A stretch of 64,000 nucleotides of DNA from Prevotella sp. (GCA_024688365.1 JAILEG010000017.1:124001-188000), one strand, 5' to 3'; counted from the stretch's first letter, positions 26,930 to 35,459 are shown. A program made the numbers and translations. The notes: generated by a model not told the origin, from the sequence alone.

Positions 26930-27412
26930 ATGACAGAGACTGAGGAAACAAGGCTATTGCTTGATCGGTTTTACAACGGACTGACCACCGAGGAGGAAGA
27001 GGATACGCTTCGGAGCTACTTCAAAGGAGGCAACGTGGATGCCGCCTTGGAGAAAGACCGCATCTTCTTCACCGCTCTTCAGCCTGCTGACTGTCCCGTC
27101 CCCGAAGGCCTGGAATCCCGTTTGGAGAGGCAGGTCAGCCAGTGGAACACCATTGAGACCGCCACCCGGAGGAACGCAAGGCATGCAGGTCTCCGCTGGG
27201 TAGTGGGCATTGCTGCCAGCCTGCTGCTCCTGACCACCATCGGCACCATCGCCTATCACCGGCAGGACACATCAAAGATGAGCCAGGAGGACACCTACAC
27301 CAACACACAGGATGCCTACGCTGAGACCAGCCGTGCGCTGATAAAGTTCTCCAAGACGCTCAACAGGGGTATCGAGGCAGCCGAAAGAATCACCAACAAA
27401 GAAAGAGATTAA
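26930..27412 (+). CDS. Probable anti-sigma factor, single-pass membrane protein
   Basis: A 160-residue protein with a cytoplasmic N-terminal helical region (TEETRLLLDRFYNGLTTEEEE, typical of Bacteroidetes anti-sigma starts), one transmembrane segment at about 89-109 and a short periplasmic tail. It lies 76 bases after the ECF sigma gene. Its assignment as the cognate anti-sigma factor rests on topology and position, since no zinc-binding ZAS motif is present. Confidence 0.72.
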   Translation: MTETEETRLLLDRFYNGLTTEEEEDTLRSYFKGGNVDAALEKDRIFFTALQPADCPVPEGLESRLERQVSQWNTIETATRRNARHAGLRWVVGIAASLLLLTTIGTIAYHRQDTSKMSQEDTYTNTQDAYAETSRALIKFSKTLNRGIEAAERITNKERD

Positions 27413-27415
27413 GAC

Positions 27416-27871
27416 ATGAGAAGAATCATCATAGCAGTCATCCTCGCAATGGTCAGCACACTGGCCTTTGCTCAGAAGGCATTGTTCGACAAATACGATG
27501 ACGTGGACGGAGTCTCCACAGTCTACATATCCCGCAACATGCTCCACATGATGGGGAACGTCAAGGCTGGCGACAAGGACATCAGCAATATCGCCAAGCG
27601 GCTCGACCATCTGCAGATTCTCTCCTGTGAGCGGCCTTCAATGGTCACAGCCATCAGGAAGACAGCCTCAGCCATCTACCGCCAGCAAAAGTTTTCCGTG
27701 GTCATGCAGGTCAACGATGATGGCGAGCATACCACCATCTATGAGCGGCACCATGCCAATGGCAAGAACGAATTTGCCCTTCTCTCCTACGAGCATGACG
27801 AGATCAGCATCATCAACATCCTCGGGAACGTCACCCTACAGGACATCCAAGGCATAGCCGGAGGGAAATAA
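27416..27871 (+). CDS. DUF4252 family exported protein (second copy)
   Basis: A 151-residue protein with signal peptide (MRRIIIAVILAMVSTLAFAQ) and the DUF4252 layout: LFDKYDDVDGVSTVYISRNMLHMMG, then LDHLQILSCE, and the closing strand EISIINILGNVTLQDI. It begins 3 bases after the anti-sigma stop. The final codons form one arm of a transcription terminator, with the stop codon in the loop. It shares family but little identity with the copy at 25820, so it is an old duplication. Confidence 0.87.
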   Translation: MRRIIIAVILAMVSTLAFAQKALFDKYDDVDGVSTVYISRNMLHMMGNVKAGDKDISNIAKRLDHLQILSCERPSMVTAIRKTASAIYRQQKFSVVMQVNDDGEHTTIYERHHANGKNEFALLSYEHDEISIINILGNVTLQDIQGIAGGK

Positions 27872-27886
27872 TCCTCCGGCTTTTTT
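27857..27886 (+). terminator. Terminator overlapping the 3' end of the second DUF4252 gene
   Basis: A perfect 8-pair stem GCCGGAGG / CCTCCGGC with an 8-base loop that contains the TAA stop, followed by six T. It closes the sigma operon. The end of the T run also supplies the TTG of the next promoter. Confidence 0.92.
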
Positions 27887-27915
27887 GGCTATGTGCTGGA
27901 AATGAAGTATATTTG
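27885..27915 (+). promoter_or_regulatory. Promoter of the toxin-antitoxin operon
   Basis: TTG at 27885-27887, 20-base spacer, TATATTTG at 27908-27915. The ATG at 27937 follows with an AAGGAGG ribosome-binding sequence, which is unusually strong for this phylum. Confidence 0.85.
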
Positions 27916-27936
27916 CAGCAAAAAAGGAGGTCAGAG

Positions 27937-28179
27937 ATGAAAAGAACGATCACAATTCCAGACGCAGACAACGCTTTCCTGGAAACGCTAGCTCAGGAAA
28001 AGGGGTGGATAATCAGTCCCATTTCAGGTGAATGCAAACCACTTCCAGCATTGGACACCCCTGACAAGCGCAAAAAGGCTATTGAGACACTACGTTCTGT
28101 TGCAGGAAGCCTTCCAAACTGCAATACAGACAACAGGAAAAAAACAAAGGAAGAATATTTAAGAGAAAAATACTTATGA
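27937..28179 (+). CDS. Probable antitoxin of a PIN-domain toxin
   Basis: An 80-residue protein: a short N-terminal strand (MKRTITIPDADNAFLETLAQ) as in dimerising antitoxins, a Pro-rich middle and a basic C-terminal helix (NRKKTKEEYLREKYL) suited to wrap the toxin. Its last codons overlap the toxin start (ATGA). I begin at 27937 because an AAGGAGG lies at the right distance; the frame opens eight codons earlier. Base composition is more AT-rich than the flanking genes, which suggests horizontal arrival. Confidence 0.78.
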   Translation: MKRTITIPDADNAFLETLAQEKGWIISPISGECKPLPALDTPDKRKKAIETLRSVAGSLPNCNTDNRKKTKEEYLREKYL

Positions 28180-28589
28180 GGATATTCCTTGACACGAACA
28201 TCCTTTTGGATCTTCTGGAGGATAGAGGAGGATTCACGAAAGCAGCACTAAACATGACTTCCTACGCTATAAGCAATCAAGACACCCTTCTCATTACGGA
28301 TTTATCAGTTGTAAACGCAAGCTATATTGGGCGAAAGGCCACAGGAAAGGCTAGATTCATCATGACCTTCTCAGCCATTCGGGATTTCTTCGAGATTATT
28401 GACGTAGGGGGAAAAGCTATAGACTCAGCCTTGGTCGCTGGATGGAAAGCCTTTGAAGATACTGTTCAATATTTTGCAGCCGTCAATTCAAAAGCTGATG
28501 CCTTGACTACAAGAAACAAGAAAGACTATATCAATAGCCACCTCCCTGTATACACCTCTAAAGAGTATTTAAATCAGTTTCAAGCATGA
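28176..28589 (+). CDS. PIN-domain toxin (putative ribonuclease)
   Basis: A 137-residue VapC-like PIN protein. It has the N-terminal MRIFLDTNILLDLL (Asp6), a middle acidic position near Asp42 (TDLSVVNASYI), Glu94/Asp95 (KAFEDTVQYFAA) and the C-terminal block TTRNKKDYINS with Asp117. These are the acidic residues that hold divalent metal for RNA cleavage. Toxin ATG overlaps the antitoxin stop, and the toxin stop overlaps the coaD ATG, so all three are translationally coupled. Confidence 0.88.
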   Translation: MRIFLDTNILLDLLEDRGGFTKAALNMTSYAISNQDTLLITDLSVVNASYIGRKATGKARFIMTFSAIRDFFEIIDVGGKAIDSALVAGWKAFEDTVQYFAAVNSKADALTTRNKKDYINSHLPVYTSKEYLNQFQA

Positions 28590-29023
28590 GAACAGGAATA
28601 TTCGTCGGTAGTTTCGACCCCTTCACCATCGGTCACGACTCCATCGTGCGCCGTGCCTTGCCACTCTTTGACCGCATTGTCATTGGTGTAGGCATCAACG
28701 AGCGGAAGAAGTACATGCTCAGTGCAGAGGAGAGGACAGGGAGAATAGCCCGGCTCTATGCTGATGAGGGGAAGATTGAGGTATGCTCCTACAGTGACCT
28801 CACCATCGACCTTGCCCAAAGGGAACAGGCTGGATTCATCATCAAGGGGGTGCGAAGCATGAAGGACTTCGAGTACGAGCGTGAGCAAGCTGACATCAAC
28901 CGCCGTCTGAGCGGCATCGAGACTATCCTGCTCTTCGCCGAGCCTCAGTTGGCGGACATCAGCTCCAGCGTAGTCCGGGAATTAGCACACTTCAACAAGG
29001 ACATAAGCGAGTTTCTTCCTTGA
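28586..29023 (+). CDS. coaD: Phosphopantetheine adenylyltransferase
   Basis: Adenylates 4'-phosphopantetheine in coenzyme A synthesis (cytoplasm). The 145-residue protein shows the nucleotidyltransferase motif GSFDPFTIGH (residues 8-17), the substrate loop GVRSMKDFEYE, and the C-terminal ISSSVVRELA block. The start codon overlaps the stop of the PIN toxin gene (ATGA), and no separate promoter is visible. This essential gene therefore seems to depend on the toxin-antitoxin promoter or on upstream readthrough. Confidence 0.95.
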   Translation: MRTGIFVGSFDPFTIGHDSIVRRALPLFDRIVIGVGINERKKYMLSAEERTGRIARLYADEGKIEVCSYSDLTIDLAQREQAGFIIKGVRSMKDFEYEREQADINRRLSGIETILLFAEPQLADISSSVVRELAHFNKDISEFLP

Positions 29024-29145
29024 CCAGCAGGACCACTCCCCTGACTGGGGAAGGGAAAAAGCAGAGACAAGTCAACAAACAATACAATAAGACTGACAAG
29101 CCGGAGAATACAGAAGTTACCTGTCAGCCTGCCAACTTTAAGAAT

Positions 29146-29568
29146 ATGATTACATATAGTGCAGAAGGCGTGAAGATGCCTAAAATAAGGAAACGTGACA
29201 CTTCCCGATGGATAAAGGCCGTGGCTGCCACCTACGGCCGGACGATTGGGGAGATCGGCTACATGTTCGTTGATGACGAGAAAATACTGGAGGTCAACAA
29301 CGAATATCTTGGCCATGACTACTACACGGACATCATCACCTTCGACTATGATGAGGGCGATGTCCTTAATGGCGACCTCGTCATCTCCCTTGACACCGTA
29401 CGCACCAATGCCGAACTCTTCCACAAACCATACGAGGAAGAGCTGAACCGTGTCATCATCCACGGCATCCTACACCTCTGCGGCATCAATGACAAAGGGC
29501 CTGGGGAACGTGAGATCATGGAGGCCAATGAGAACAAGGCACTCGCCCTGCTTAGGGCTATGAAATAA
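29146..29568 (+). CDS. ybeY: Endoribonuclease YbeY (rRNA maturation factor)
   Basis: A 140-residue metalloprotein acting in 16S rRNA 3' processing and ribosome quality control. The metal-binding block is HGILHLCGINDKGPGE: the first two His are present and the usual third His is Asp, a form I know from Bacteroidetes YbeY. The frame is open from 29020, but the extra 42 residues are unlike YbeY, so I start at the ATG at 29146. It follows coaD by 122 bases and is convergent with the ctp gene. Confidence 0.93.
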   Translation: MITYSAEGVKMPKIRKRDTSRWIKAVAATYGRTIGEIGYMFVDDEKILEVNNEYLGHDYYTDIITFDYDEGDVLNGDLVISLDTVRTNAELFHKPYEEELNRVIIHGILHLCGINDKGPGEREIMEANENKALALLRAMK

Positions 29569-29590
29569 AAAAAACAAAACAATACACAAC

Positions 29591-29629
29591 GCAGACAGCC
29601 ATGCCCGCAAAAAGGGTGTGGCTGTCTGC
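29591..29629 (+). terminator. Hairpin after ybeY
   Basis: A 16-pair stem (GCAGACAGCCATGCCC / GGGTGTGGCTGTCTGC, two G-U pairs) with a 7-base loop. It is preceded by an A-rich run, so it could also end transcription on the other strand. Confidence 0.65.
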
Positions 29630-29693
29630 ATTCTATACAAGCGTATCAGGCTCTCCCACCAACATGAGCGACTGAAAGCGCAAGCCATAGCAG

Positions 29694-29749
29694 ACAAATA
29701 CCCGTCTGACCGCCTCACACATTGGAGAAGCGGACAGACGGGTATCTGT
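29694..29749. terminator. Second long hairpin between convergent ybeY and ctp genes
   Basis: A 20-base stem with two mismatches (29694-29713 with 29730-29749; core ATACCCGTCTG / CAGACGGGTAT) and a 16-base loop. No T run follows on either strand. It is placed for termination of the convergent pair. Confidence 0.6.
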
Positions 29750-29778
29750 CCCGATAGGGCCACTATGCCCCAAGAAGG

Positions 29779-31359
29779 CTATTCCCCTGCCAAGTCCACC
29801 GCCTTGCTGACAATCTCACTCTGCTCATTCCACACCCGGAAATACTCATTCATATCCCAAAGGTCACGGGCAACAAGAGCCTTCAGCTGCGTACGTATAT
29901 GAGGCAGTGTGGCTGCAAGCTCAGCGGCATCCTTTGGCTCCACCTTCTGTTTCTTGCCCTCAGCGATAATCTGGTCAAGCAATGACTGCGGTATCACGTA
30001 GCCACTGTTGAATGCCTCAAAAGTCTTGAAATGCGCCTTCAGCGCCTTGCGGTTGGCATCAGCGTACTTCAGGTAAGCATCAATAATGACATTCTTGGCT
30101 GCCAGCTGACGATGGAAGCGGGTATACTTCATCGTGTCAAGCGGAACGAAGTAGTCAGGCATGATGCCTCCACCCCCATAGACCACACGGTGCTGGCGGA
30201 TGGTGTAGTATTTCAGCGAGTCAGCGAAGTGGATGCTGTCCTTGTTGGTCAGCTCGCCATGCCTGAGCCGGTTCTCAAGGTCCATCTCGTAGTCCTTCAA
30301 GTCACCTTTCTTATACGGTTTCTGTATGCAGCGACCACTTGGCGTATAGTAATGGGCGATGGTCAGACGGATCATACTGCCGTCAGGGAAGTCGAACGGA
30401 CGCTGGACAAGTCCCTTTCCGAAGGTGCGGCGGCCGATGACCGTGCCACGGTCGTTGTCCTGGATGGCGCCCGTGACAATCTCAGCGGCTGAAGCCGTCA
30501 GCTCATTGACCAACACAAAGGTCCTCACATCCTGCAGGTGGCCATTGCCCACGGCCTTGTAGTCCTGGCGGCGGACACGGCGGCCCTCGGTGTAGACAAT
30601 CATGTCGTTGTCACGCAGAAACTCATTGGCAATCTGCACGGCTGCCTGCAGATAGCCACCGCCATTGTCCTGGAGGTCGAGGATAAGGCTCTTCATACCC
30701 TTCTTTCTCAGCGAGTCGACAGCCGTCATAAACTCCTCATGTGTCTTCATACCGAAGCTCTCCAGCCGGACGTAGCCCACACTTGGGCGGATCATGTAGG
30801 CAGCGTTGAGCGTATGCACAGGAATCTTGGCACGGGTGACGGTGAATGTCAGCAGGCTCTTCACCCCACGGCGCACCACACCTAACCTGACCTTCGTGCC
30901 CTTCTTGCCGCGCAGCCGCTTCATGATGTCATTACGTGGCATCTTCACCCCGGCGATGGCTGAGTCGTTGACACTCACGATACGGTCGCCGGCAAGAATA
31001 CCCACCTTCTCTGACGGTCCGTTGACAACAGGCTGGATAACGACCAGCGTATCCTCAATCATGTTGAACTGCACACCAATACCCTCAAAGTCGCCCTGGA
31101 GCGGCTCATTCATCGCTTTTGTCTCCCGGGCATCGGTATAGGTGGAGTGCGGGTCAAGCTTCTCCAGCATGCCCCTGATGGCATCCTCCGCCAGTCGCTG
31201 CTCGTTCACCGTGTCAACATAGAAGTTCGTTATCGCCATCTCCGCCAGCTGGAGCTTGCGGAGAGGAGAGTCACTGCCGAAATTAAGCTTCATCTGCGCC
31301 TGCGCAAGGAGAGGCAGGAGCAACAGCGAAAGTGTGAGAATTATGAGTTTTTTCTTCAT
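29779..31359 (-). CDS. S41 family C-terminal processing protease (CtpA-like)
   Basis: A 526-residue exported serine protease. Signal peptide 1-20 (ending LLAQAQ); a PDZ domain around GDRIVSVNDSAI; and the S41 core with LILDLQDNGGGYL, the catalytic Ser in NELTASAAE and the catalytic Lys in RRTFGKGLVQ. It trims periplasmic proteins at their C-termini. The ATG at 31359 is preferred over a TTG 33 bases upstream because it starts a signal peptide. It is downstream of parE on the same strand (136 bases). Confidence 0.93.
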   Translation of the reverse strand: MKKKLIILTLSLLLLPLLAQAQMKLNFGSDSPLRKLQLAEMAITNFYVDTVNEQRLAEDAIRGMLEKLDPHSTYTDARETKAMNEPLQGDFEGIGVQFNMIEDTLVVIQPVVNGPSEKVGILAGDRIVSVNDSAIAGVKMPRNDIMKRLRGKKGTKVRLGVVRRGVKSLLTFTVTRAKIPVHTLNAAYMIRPSVGYVRLESFGMKTHEEFMTAVDSLRKKGMKSLILDLQDNGGGYLQAAVQIANEFLRDNDMIVYTEGRRVRRQDYKAVGNGHLQDVRTFVLVNELTASAAEIVTGAIQDNDRGTVIGRRTFGKGLVQRPFDFPDGSMIRLTIAHYYTPSGRCIQKPYKKGDLKDYEMDLENRLRHGELTNKDSIHFADSLKYYTIRQHRVVYGGGGIMPDYFVPLDTMKYTRFHRQLAAKNVIIDAYLKYADANRKALKAHFKTFEAFNSGYVIPQSLLDQIIAEGKKQKVEPKDAAELAATLPHIRTQLKALVARDLWDMNEYFRVWNEQSEIVSKAVDLAGE

Positions 31360-31495
31360 ACTAATTCGTTCGTTTATATATTTTATAAGCAAGATTACCT
31401 GCGATACATCTGTTACTTCTTACCTCTGCGGGCTTTCACAGGCACAAAGTGTCCCAAGACATCCGCTCTCAAGAAGAGACTGAAAGAAGGAAGGC

Positions 31496-33457
31496 CTATG
31501 CCTCCTCAGCATCAGGCAGGTCTTCCTCTATGACGAGGTTGTCAATGATGAAGTTCTGACGCTCCATCGTGTTCTTGCCCATGTAGTACTCCAGGAGTTT
31601 CTGCACCTGGTCATTCTTGTGCAGCGTCACCTGCTCCAGCCGCATGTCAGGCCCGATGAAATGGGCAAACTCATCAGGGGAAATCTCTCCAAGTCCCTTG
31701 AAACGGGTTATCTCCGGTTCCGGGCCAAGGTCGCTGATGGCAGCCTGACGCTCCTCCTCAGAGTAGCAGTAACGGGTGATAAAGTCATTCTTCTTCTCAT
31801 TCTTGGCACGGTGTGTATCAGCATCGGCGATGACCTGCTTGTTCTTGATCCTCGTGCGGCGGTTGCGGACACGGAACAGGGGCGTCTGCAGGACAAAGAC
31901 ATGCCCTTTCTTTATCAGCTCTGGGAAGAACTGGAGGAAGAAGGTGATGATGAGCAGGCGGATGTGCATGCCGTCGACATCGGCATCAGTGGCGACAATC
32001 ACCTTATTGTATCGGAGAGAGTCAAGACCGTCCTCAATGTCGAGGGCAGCCTGCAGGAGGTTGAACTCCTCATTCTCATAGACTACTTTCTTGGTCAGAC
32101 CGAACGAGTTGAGCGGCTTTCCCCGCAGGGAGAACACTGCCTGCGTGTTCACGTCACGGCTTTTCGTGATGCTTCCGCTGGCCGAGTCGCCCTCGGTGAT
32201 GAAGATGCAGCTCTCCTCCTTGCGGTCATCCTTCGCGTCACAGTAATGCACCCGGCAGTCACGCAGCTTGCGGTTGTGCAGGTTCGCCTTCTTGGCACGC
32301 TCACGTGCAAGCTTCGTCACGCCAGCCATAGCCTTGCGCTCACGCTCGGTCTCCTTGATCTTGTTCTCAAGAATGTCAGTGAAGTCCTCCTTGTGGATGT
32401 GGAGATAATTGTCAACATTGGTCTTGATGAAGTCGCCAACGTATTTGTTGATACTCTCACCATCGGGCGACATCTGCGTGGAGCCCAGCTTGATCTTCGT
32501 CTGCGACTCAAAGACAGGTTCCTCTACATTCACGGCAATAGCTGCCACAAGGCCATTGCGGATGTCACCATACTCATATTTGCCGAAGAACTCCTTGACG
32601 GTCTTGGCGATGTGCTCCTTGAAAGCCGTCTGATGGGTACCGCCCTGCGTGGTATGCTGGCCGTTGACGAAGGAGTAATATTCCTCACCGTACTGGTTGG
32701 TATGGGTGAAGGCGATCTCTATATCGTCCCCCTTCATGTGTACAATGGGGTAAAGCGGGTCAACGGTCATGTTGTCGGTCAGCAAGTCCTTCAGTCCGTG
32801 ACGGCTGAGGATGCGTCTCCCGTTGTACATGATGGTAAGCCCCGTGTTCAGATAGGTATAGTTGCGGAGCATCTCCTCCACGATGTCATCATGGAAACTG
32901 TAGTTCCTGAACAGTGTGCTGTCAGGCTCGAAGAAGATAAAGGTACCGTTCTCATCAGTCGACTTCCTCGTCTTGTCGCCCTGCAGGTTACCTTTCTCAA
33001 ACGAAAGCTCGCGCACCTTGCCCTCTCGGAAGCTCTTCACCTCGAAACGGGAGCTGAGGGCATTGACCGCCTTCACACCGACACCATTCAGACCGACACT
33101 CTTCTTGAATGCCTTTGAGTCATACTTTCCACCGGTGTTCAGCACTGACACCGCCTCAACGAGCTTCCCCTGTGGGATGCCACGGCCATAGTCTCGGACG
33201 CTGACGCGCAGGTTATCCTCCACATCAATCTCAATGCGGTCGCCGGCATTCATCTTGAACTCGTCAATAGAGTTGTCGATAACCTCTTTCAGCAGCACAT
33301 AGATGCCGTCCTCTGGCAGATTGCCGTCGCCAAGACGGCCAATGTACATACCCGGACGGGTGCGCACATGCTCCATATCCGACAGGTGCCGGATGTTGTC
33401 ATCGGTGTATTCTACGGGTGTTGGGTGTTGAATGTTGGGTGATGATGTATTGTCCAT
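31496..33457 (-). CDS. parE: DNA topoisomerase IV subunit B
   Basis: ATPase subunit of topoisomerase IV, which decatenates chromosomes. In its 653 residues the GHKL ATP site shows Glu58 ([11 protein letters not shown]), DYGRGIP and the loop [13 protein letters not shown]; the Toprim domain begins with TEGDSASG (Glu422), followed by [12 protein letters not shown]. The first 14 residues ([14 protein letters not shown]) are encoded by the CACCCAACATTC minisatellite, which also carries the start codon; the normal family sequence begins at [12 protein letters not shown]. The N-terminus therefore appears extended or replaced by repeat-derived sequence. Confidence 0.95.
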   Translation of the reverse strand: MDNTSSPNIQHPTPVEYTDDNIRHLSDMEHVRTRPGMYIGRLGDGNLPEDGIYVLLKEVIDNSIDEFKMNAGDRIEIDVEDNLRVSVRDYGRGIPQGKLVEAVSVLNTGGKYDSKAFKKSVGLNGVGVKAVNALSSRFEVKSFREGKVRELSFEKGNLQGDKTRKSTDENGTFIFFEPDSTLFRNYSFHDDIVEEMLRNYTYLNTGLTIMYNGRRILSRHGLKDLLTDNMTVDPLYPIVHMKGDDIEIAFTHTNQYGEEYYSFVNGQHTTQGGTHQTAFKEHIAKTVKEFFGKYEYGDIRNGLVAAIAVNVEEPVFESQTKIKLGSTQMSPDGESINKYVGDFIKTNVDNYLHIHKEDFTDILENKIKETERERKAMAGVTKLARERAKKANLHNRKLRDCRVHYCDAKDDRKEESCIFITEGDSASGSITKSRDVNTQAVFSLRGKPLNSFGLTKKVVYENEEFNLLQAALDIEDGLDSLRYNKVIVATDADVDGMHIRLLIITFFLQFFPELIKKGHVFVLQTPLFRVRNRRTRIKNKQVIADADTHRAKNEKKNDFITRYCYSEEERQAAISDLGPEPEITRFKGLGEISPDEFAHFIGPDMRLEQVTLHKNDQVQKLLEYYMGKNTMERQNFIIDNLVIEEDLPDAEEA

Positions 33458-33690
33458 ATGCTACTAGGTGTTGGGTGATGAATGTTGGGTGGTGATGAAT
33501 TGTCCGTATGGTGGGTGGTGGGTGGTGAATGTTGGGTGATGATGAATTGTCCATATGCTACTGGGGCTTGGGTGATGAATGTTGGGTGATGATGAATTGT
33601 CCGTGACTCGGATAATGGGGATAATCTAACCTCTAAAGGCAAGACCTCAACACCCATCATTCAACACCCAACACCCATCACCCATCACCC
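33418..33690. repeat. Minisatellite covering the parE start and the end of the four-helix-bundle gene
   Basis: Four copies of a 47-50 base unit start at about 33430, 33480, 33527 and 33577, each with GAATGTTGGGTG, GTGATGATGAATTGTCC and most with a CATATG or CGTATG. In copy one the CAT at 33455-33457 is the parE start codon. Copies two to four lie in the parE leader. From 33651 the simple CACCCATC/CACCCAAC units return and run into the TGA of the four-helix-bundle gene. Confidence 0.85.
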
Positions 33691-34050
33691 AGACTGCAAC
33701 AGGGATTTTCGCAGACCAGCGAGTTGTTTGACAATGCTTAGAATCTGATTGTCGAGGGCGCACTGTTCCTCGGCTGTAATATAGTGATATTCTGCAGCCA
33801 ATTCTATCTGACTGGAAGTCTCCATCAAGGAGCCATTAGCTATATCCAAGAAATGGATTCGTTCTTTTATGCCATAACGTCCGAATCCCTCAGCAATATT
33901 AAACATGACAGATGTGGATGCCCGTTGCAGCTGACTTGTCAATGCGAAACGCTCCTCATGGGGAAAACGCTTCAATATTTCATTGACAGCTATAGCCAAC
34001 AGCTTGGCATCTTTGTAAACATCCAAACGTCTATAATAGAATAATTCCAT
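33685..34050 (-). CDS. Four-helix bundle protein (S23/TIGR02436 type)
   Basis: A 121-residue all-helical protein with the family pattern YRRLDVYKDAKLLAIAVNEI, FALTSQLQRASTSVMFNIAEGFGR and IANGSLMETSSQIELAAE. These proteins are widespread in Bacteroidetes and related to the accessory protein Avd of diversity-generating retroelements, but there is no reverse transcriptase or variable repeat nearby. Function unknown. It is bracketed on both sides by minisatellite repeats, and its stop codon is formed by the repeat. Confidence 0.88.
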   Translation of the reverse strand: MELFYYRRLDVYKDAKLLAIAVNEILKRFPHEERFALTSQLQRASTSVMFNIAEGFGRYGIKERIHFLDIANGSLMETSSQIELAAEYHYITAEEQCALDNQILSIVKQLAGLRKSLLQSG

Positions 34051-34118
34051 AACTTACATATTTCTACAGGATGGGTATCTACCATATAAATAGATAAGTC
34101 GGTATCGGCATCAGAGAG

Positions 34119-34317
34119 GGCATTTCATCAACACCTATCACTTAACACCCAACACCCATCCAGGCATTTCATCAACACCCATCACTTAACACCCAACACC
34201 CATCCTGGCATTTCATCAACACCCATCCTGGCATTTCATCAACACCCATCACCTAACACCCAACACCCATCCAGGCATTTCATCAACACCCATCACTTAA
34301 CACCCAACACCCATCAC
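34119..34317. repeat. 44-base minisatellite, five units, ending in the GNAT stop codon
   Basis: Units of 44 bases (GGCATTTCATCAACACCCAT followed by CACTTAACACCCAACACCCATCC and one more base) start at about 34119, 34163, 34230 and 34274, with a shortened 23-base unit at 34207. Units differ at only one to three positions, so expansion is recent. The last unit supplies the TGA (34316-34314) of the GNAT gene. Confidence 0.9.
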
Positions 34318-35459
34318 AGCCGCTTTATATAGCAGCGTCTCTTCTTATGGTTGATGGGGTCCAGCGGCCCCCACTGGCTCTGCACGCCCTCATTGCTCTC
34401 CATCTCAACCTGGCTCTCCCCCCACTTGAATCCGTAGTCCACGTAACGGGGGATAAGGTCGGCAATGACCAGGGCATTGGCACCCTTGGCACGGTACTCG
34501 GGCAGGAAGCCCATCAGGAGAAGATCCACCCCCTCCGTCCTGTGGAACTTGATGGCACGCAGCAGATGCCACCAGCCAAAGGGGAAGAGCCTGCCACGAC
34601 GGCACTTCTGCAGCGCACGGCTCAATGACGGGATGGTGATGCCCATACCTGCCAGCTTGTTGTCCTTGTTGCCATCCTCAATGACAGTGATGAGATTGAG
34701 GTCGGCCAGTGGGAAGTACATGTTGATATACTGCTCTATCTGCCGGTCACTCAGCTCTGAGAAGCCGTAGAGGTCAGTATAGGTGGCATTGATAAGCTCA
34801 AAGAGCTTCTTGCCGTAACCTCCCTCGAAGATGTCTTTCTTCGTCAGCTTGCGCACGTGCAGGTTATAGCGTTTCTCCACCATCTCGGCAATCTTAGTGT
34901 ACTTCTCCGGAGCCTTCTCCGGCACTTTCAGGAAATATTCAACATAGTCATTGTCCTTCTCCCAACCGCCGAGTCGCTCCATGTGCTGCGGATAGTAGTC
35001 GTAGTTGTAGATGGTGGGCATCGTGCCGAGCTTGTCAAAGCCCCACGTCAGCATGCCCTCAGGGTCCATGTCAGTAAAGCCCAGCGGACCGACGGCTGCC
35101 TCCATGCCCTTCTCCCGTCCGTAATCCTCAACGGCGGCAAGCAACGCACGTGACACCTCCAGATCGTCAATGAAGTCAATCCATCCAAAGCGCACCTCCT
35201 TCTTCTGCCACTTCTCATTAGCCTTGTGGTTGATGATGGCTGCCACGCGCCCTACGGTCTTCCCGTCCCTCAAGGCAAGAAAATACTCCGCCTCACAGAA
35301 GTCAAAGGCTGCGTTCTTGTCCTTCGAGAGCGTGTTCCACTCATCGCTATAGAGATTCGGCACATCATACGGGTTGCCTTCGTAGAGGTCATAATGAAAT
35401 TCAATGAAAGCCTTCAAATCCTTCTTGCCCTCTACTCTCTTTATCTGAACTGATGACAT
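34314..35459 (-). CDS. GNAT-like acetyltransferase family protein
   Basis: A 381-residue cytoplasmic protein. The N-terminal half resembles a GNAT fold (AEYFLALRDGKTVGRVAAIINHKAN at about 57-81, then RFGWIDFIDDLEV and DYGREKGMEAAVGPLGFTD), and a second acyltransferase-like half ends in LLLMGFLPEYRAKGANALVIADL. This tandem layout is common in uncharacterised Bacteroidetes N-acetyltransferases. Substrate unknown. It has its own consensus promoter. Confidence 0.75.
   Translation of the reverse strand: MSSVQIKRVEGKKDLKAFIEFHYDLYEGNPYDVPNLYSDEWNTLSKDKNAAFDFCEAEYFLALRDGKTVGRVAAIINHKANEKWQKKEVRFGWIDFIDDLEVSRALLAAVEDYGREKGMEAAVGPLGFTDMDPEGMLTWGFDKLGTMPTIYNYDYYPQHMERLGGWEKDNDYVEYFLKVPEKAPEKYTKIAEMVEKRYNLHVRKLTKKDIFEGGYGKKLFELINATYTDLYGFSELSDRQIEQYINMYFPLADLNLITVIEDGNKDNKLAGMGITIPSLSRALQKCRRGRLFPFGWWHLLRAIKFHRTEGVDLLLMGFLPEYRAKGANALVIADLIPRYVDYGFKWGESQVEMESNEGVQSQWGPLDPINHKKRRCYIKRL

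Noticed and set aside
31619..33118. Plus-strand open frame of 499 codons opposite parE
   Set aside because: Antisense shadow of topoisomerase IV subunit B; the sequence has no family resemblance and there is no promoter or ribosome-binding context.
33412..33660. 82-codon open frame upstream of parE
   Set aside because: It is a translation of the minisatellite in another frame.
33685..34050. Possible diversity-generating retroelement (the protein resembles Avd)
   Set aside because: No reverse transcriptase and no template/variable repeat pair with adenine-specific differences is visible within the window.
34119..34317. Possible CRISPR array
   Set aside because: The 44-base units are contiguous and contain no unique spacers, and no cas genes are present; it is a minisatellite.
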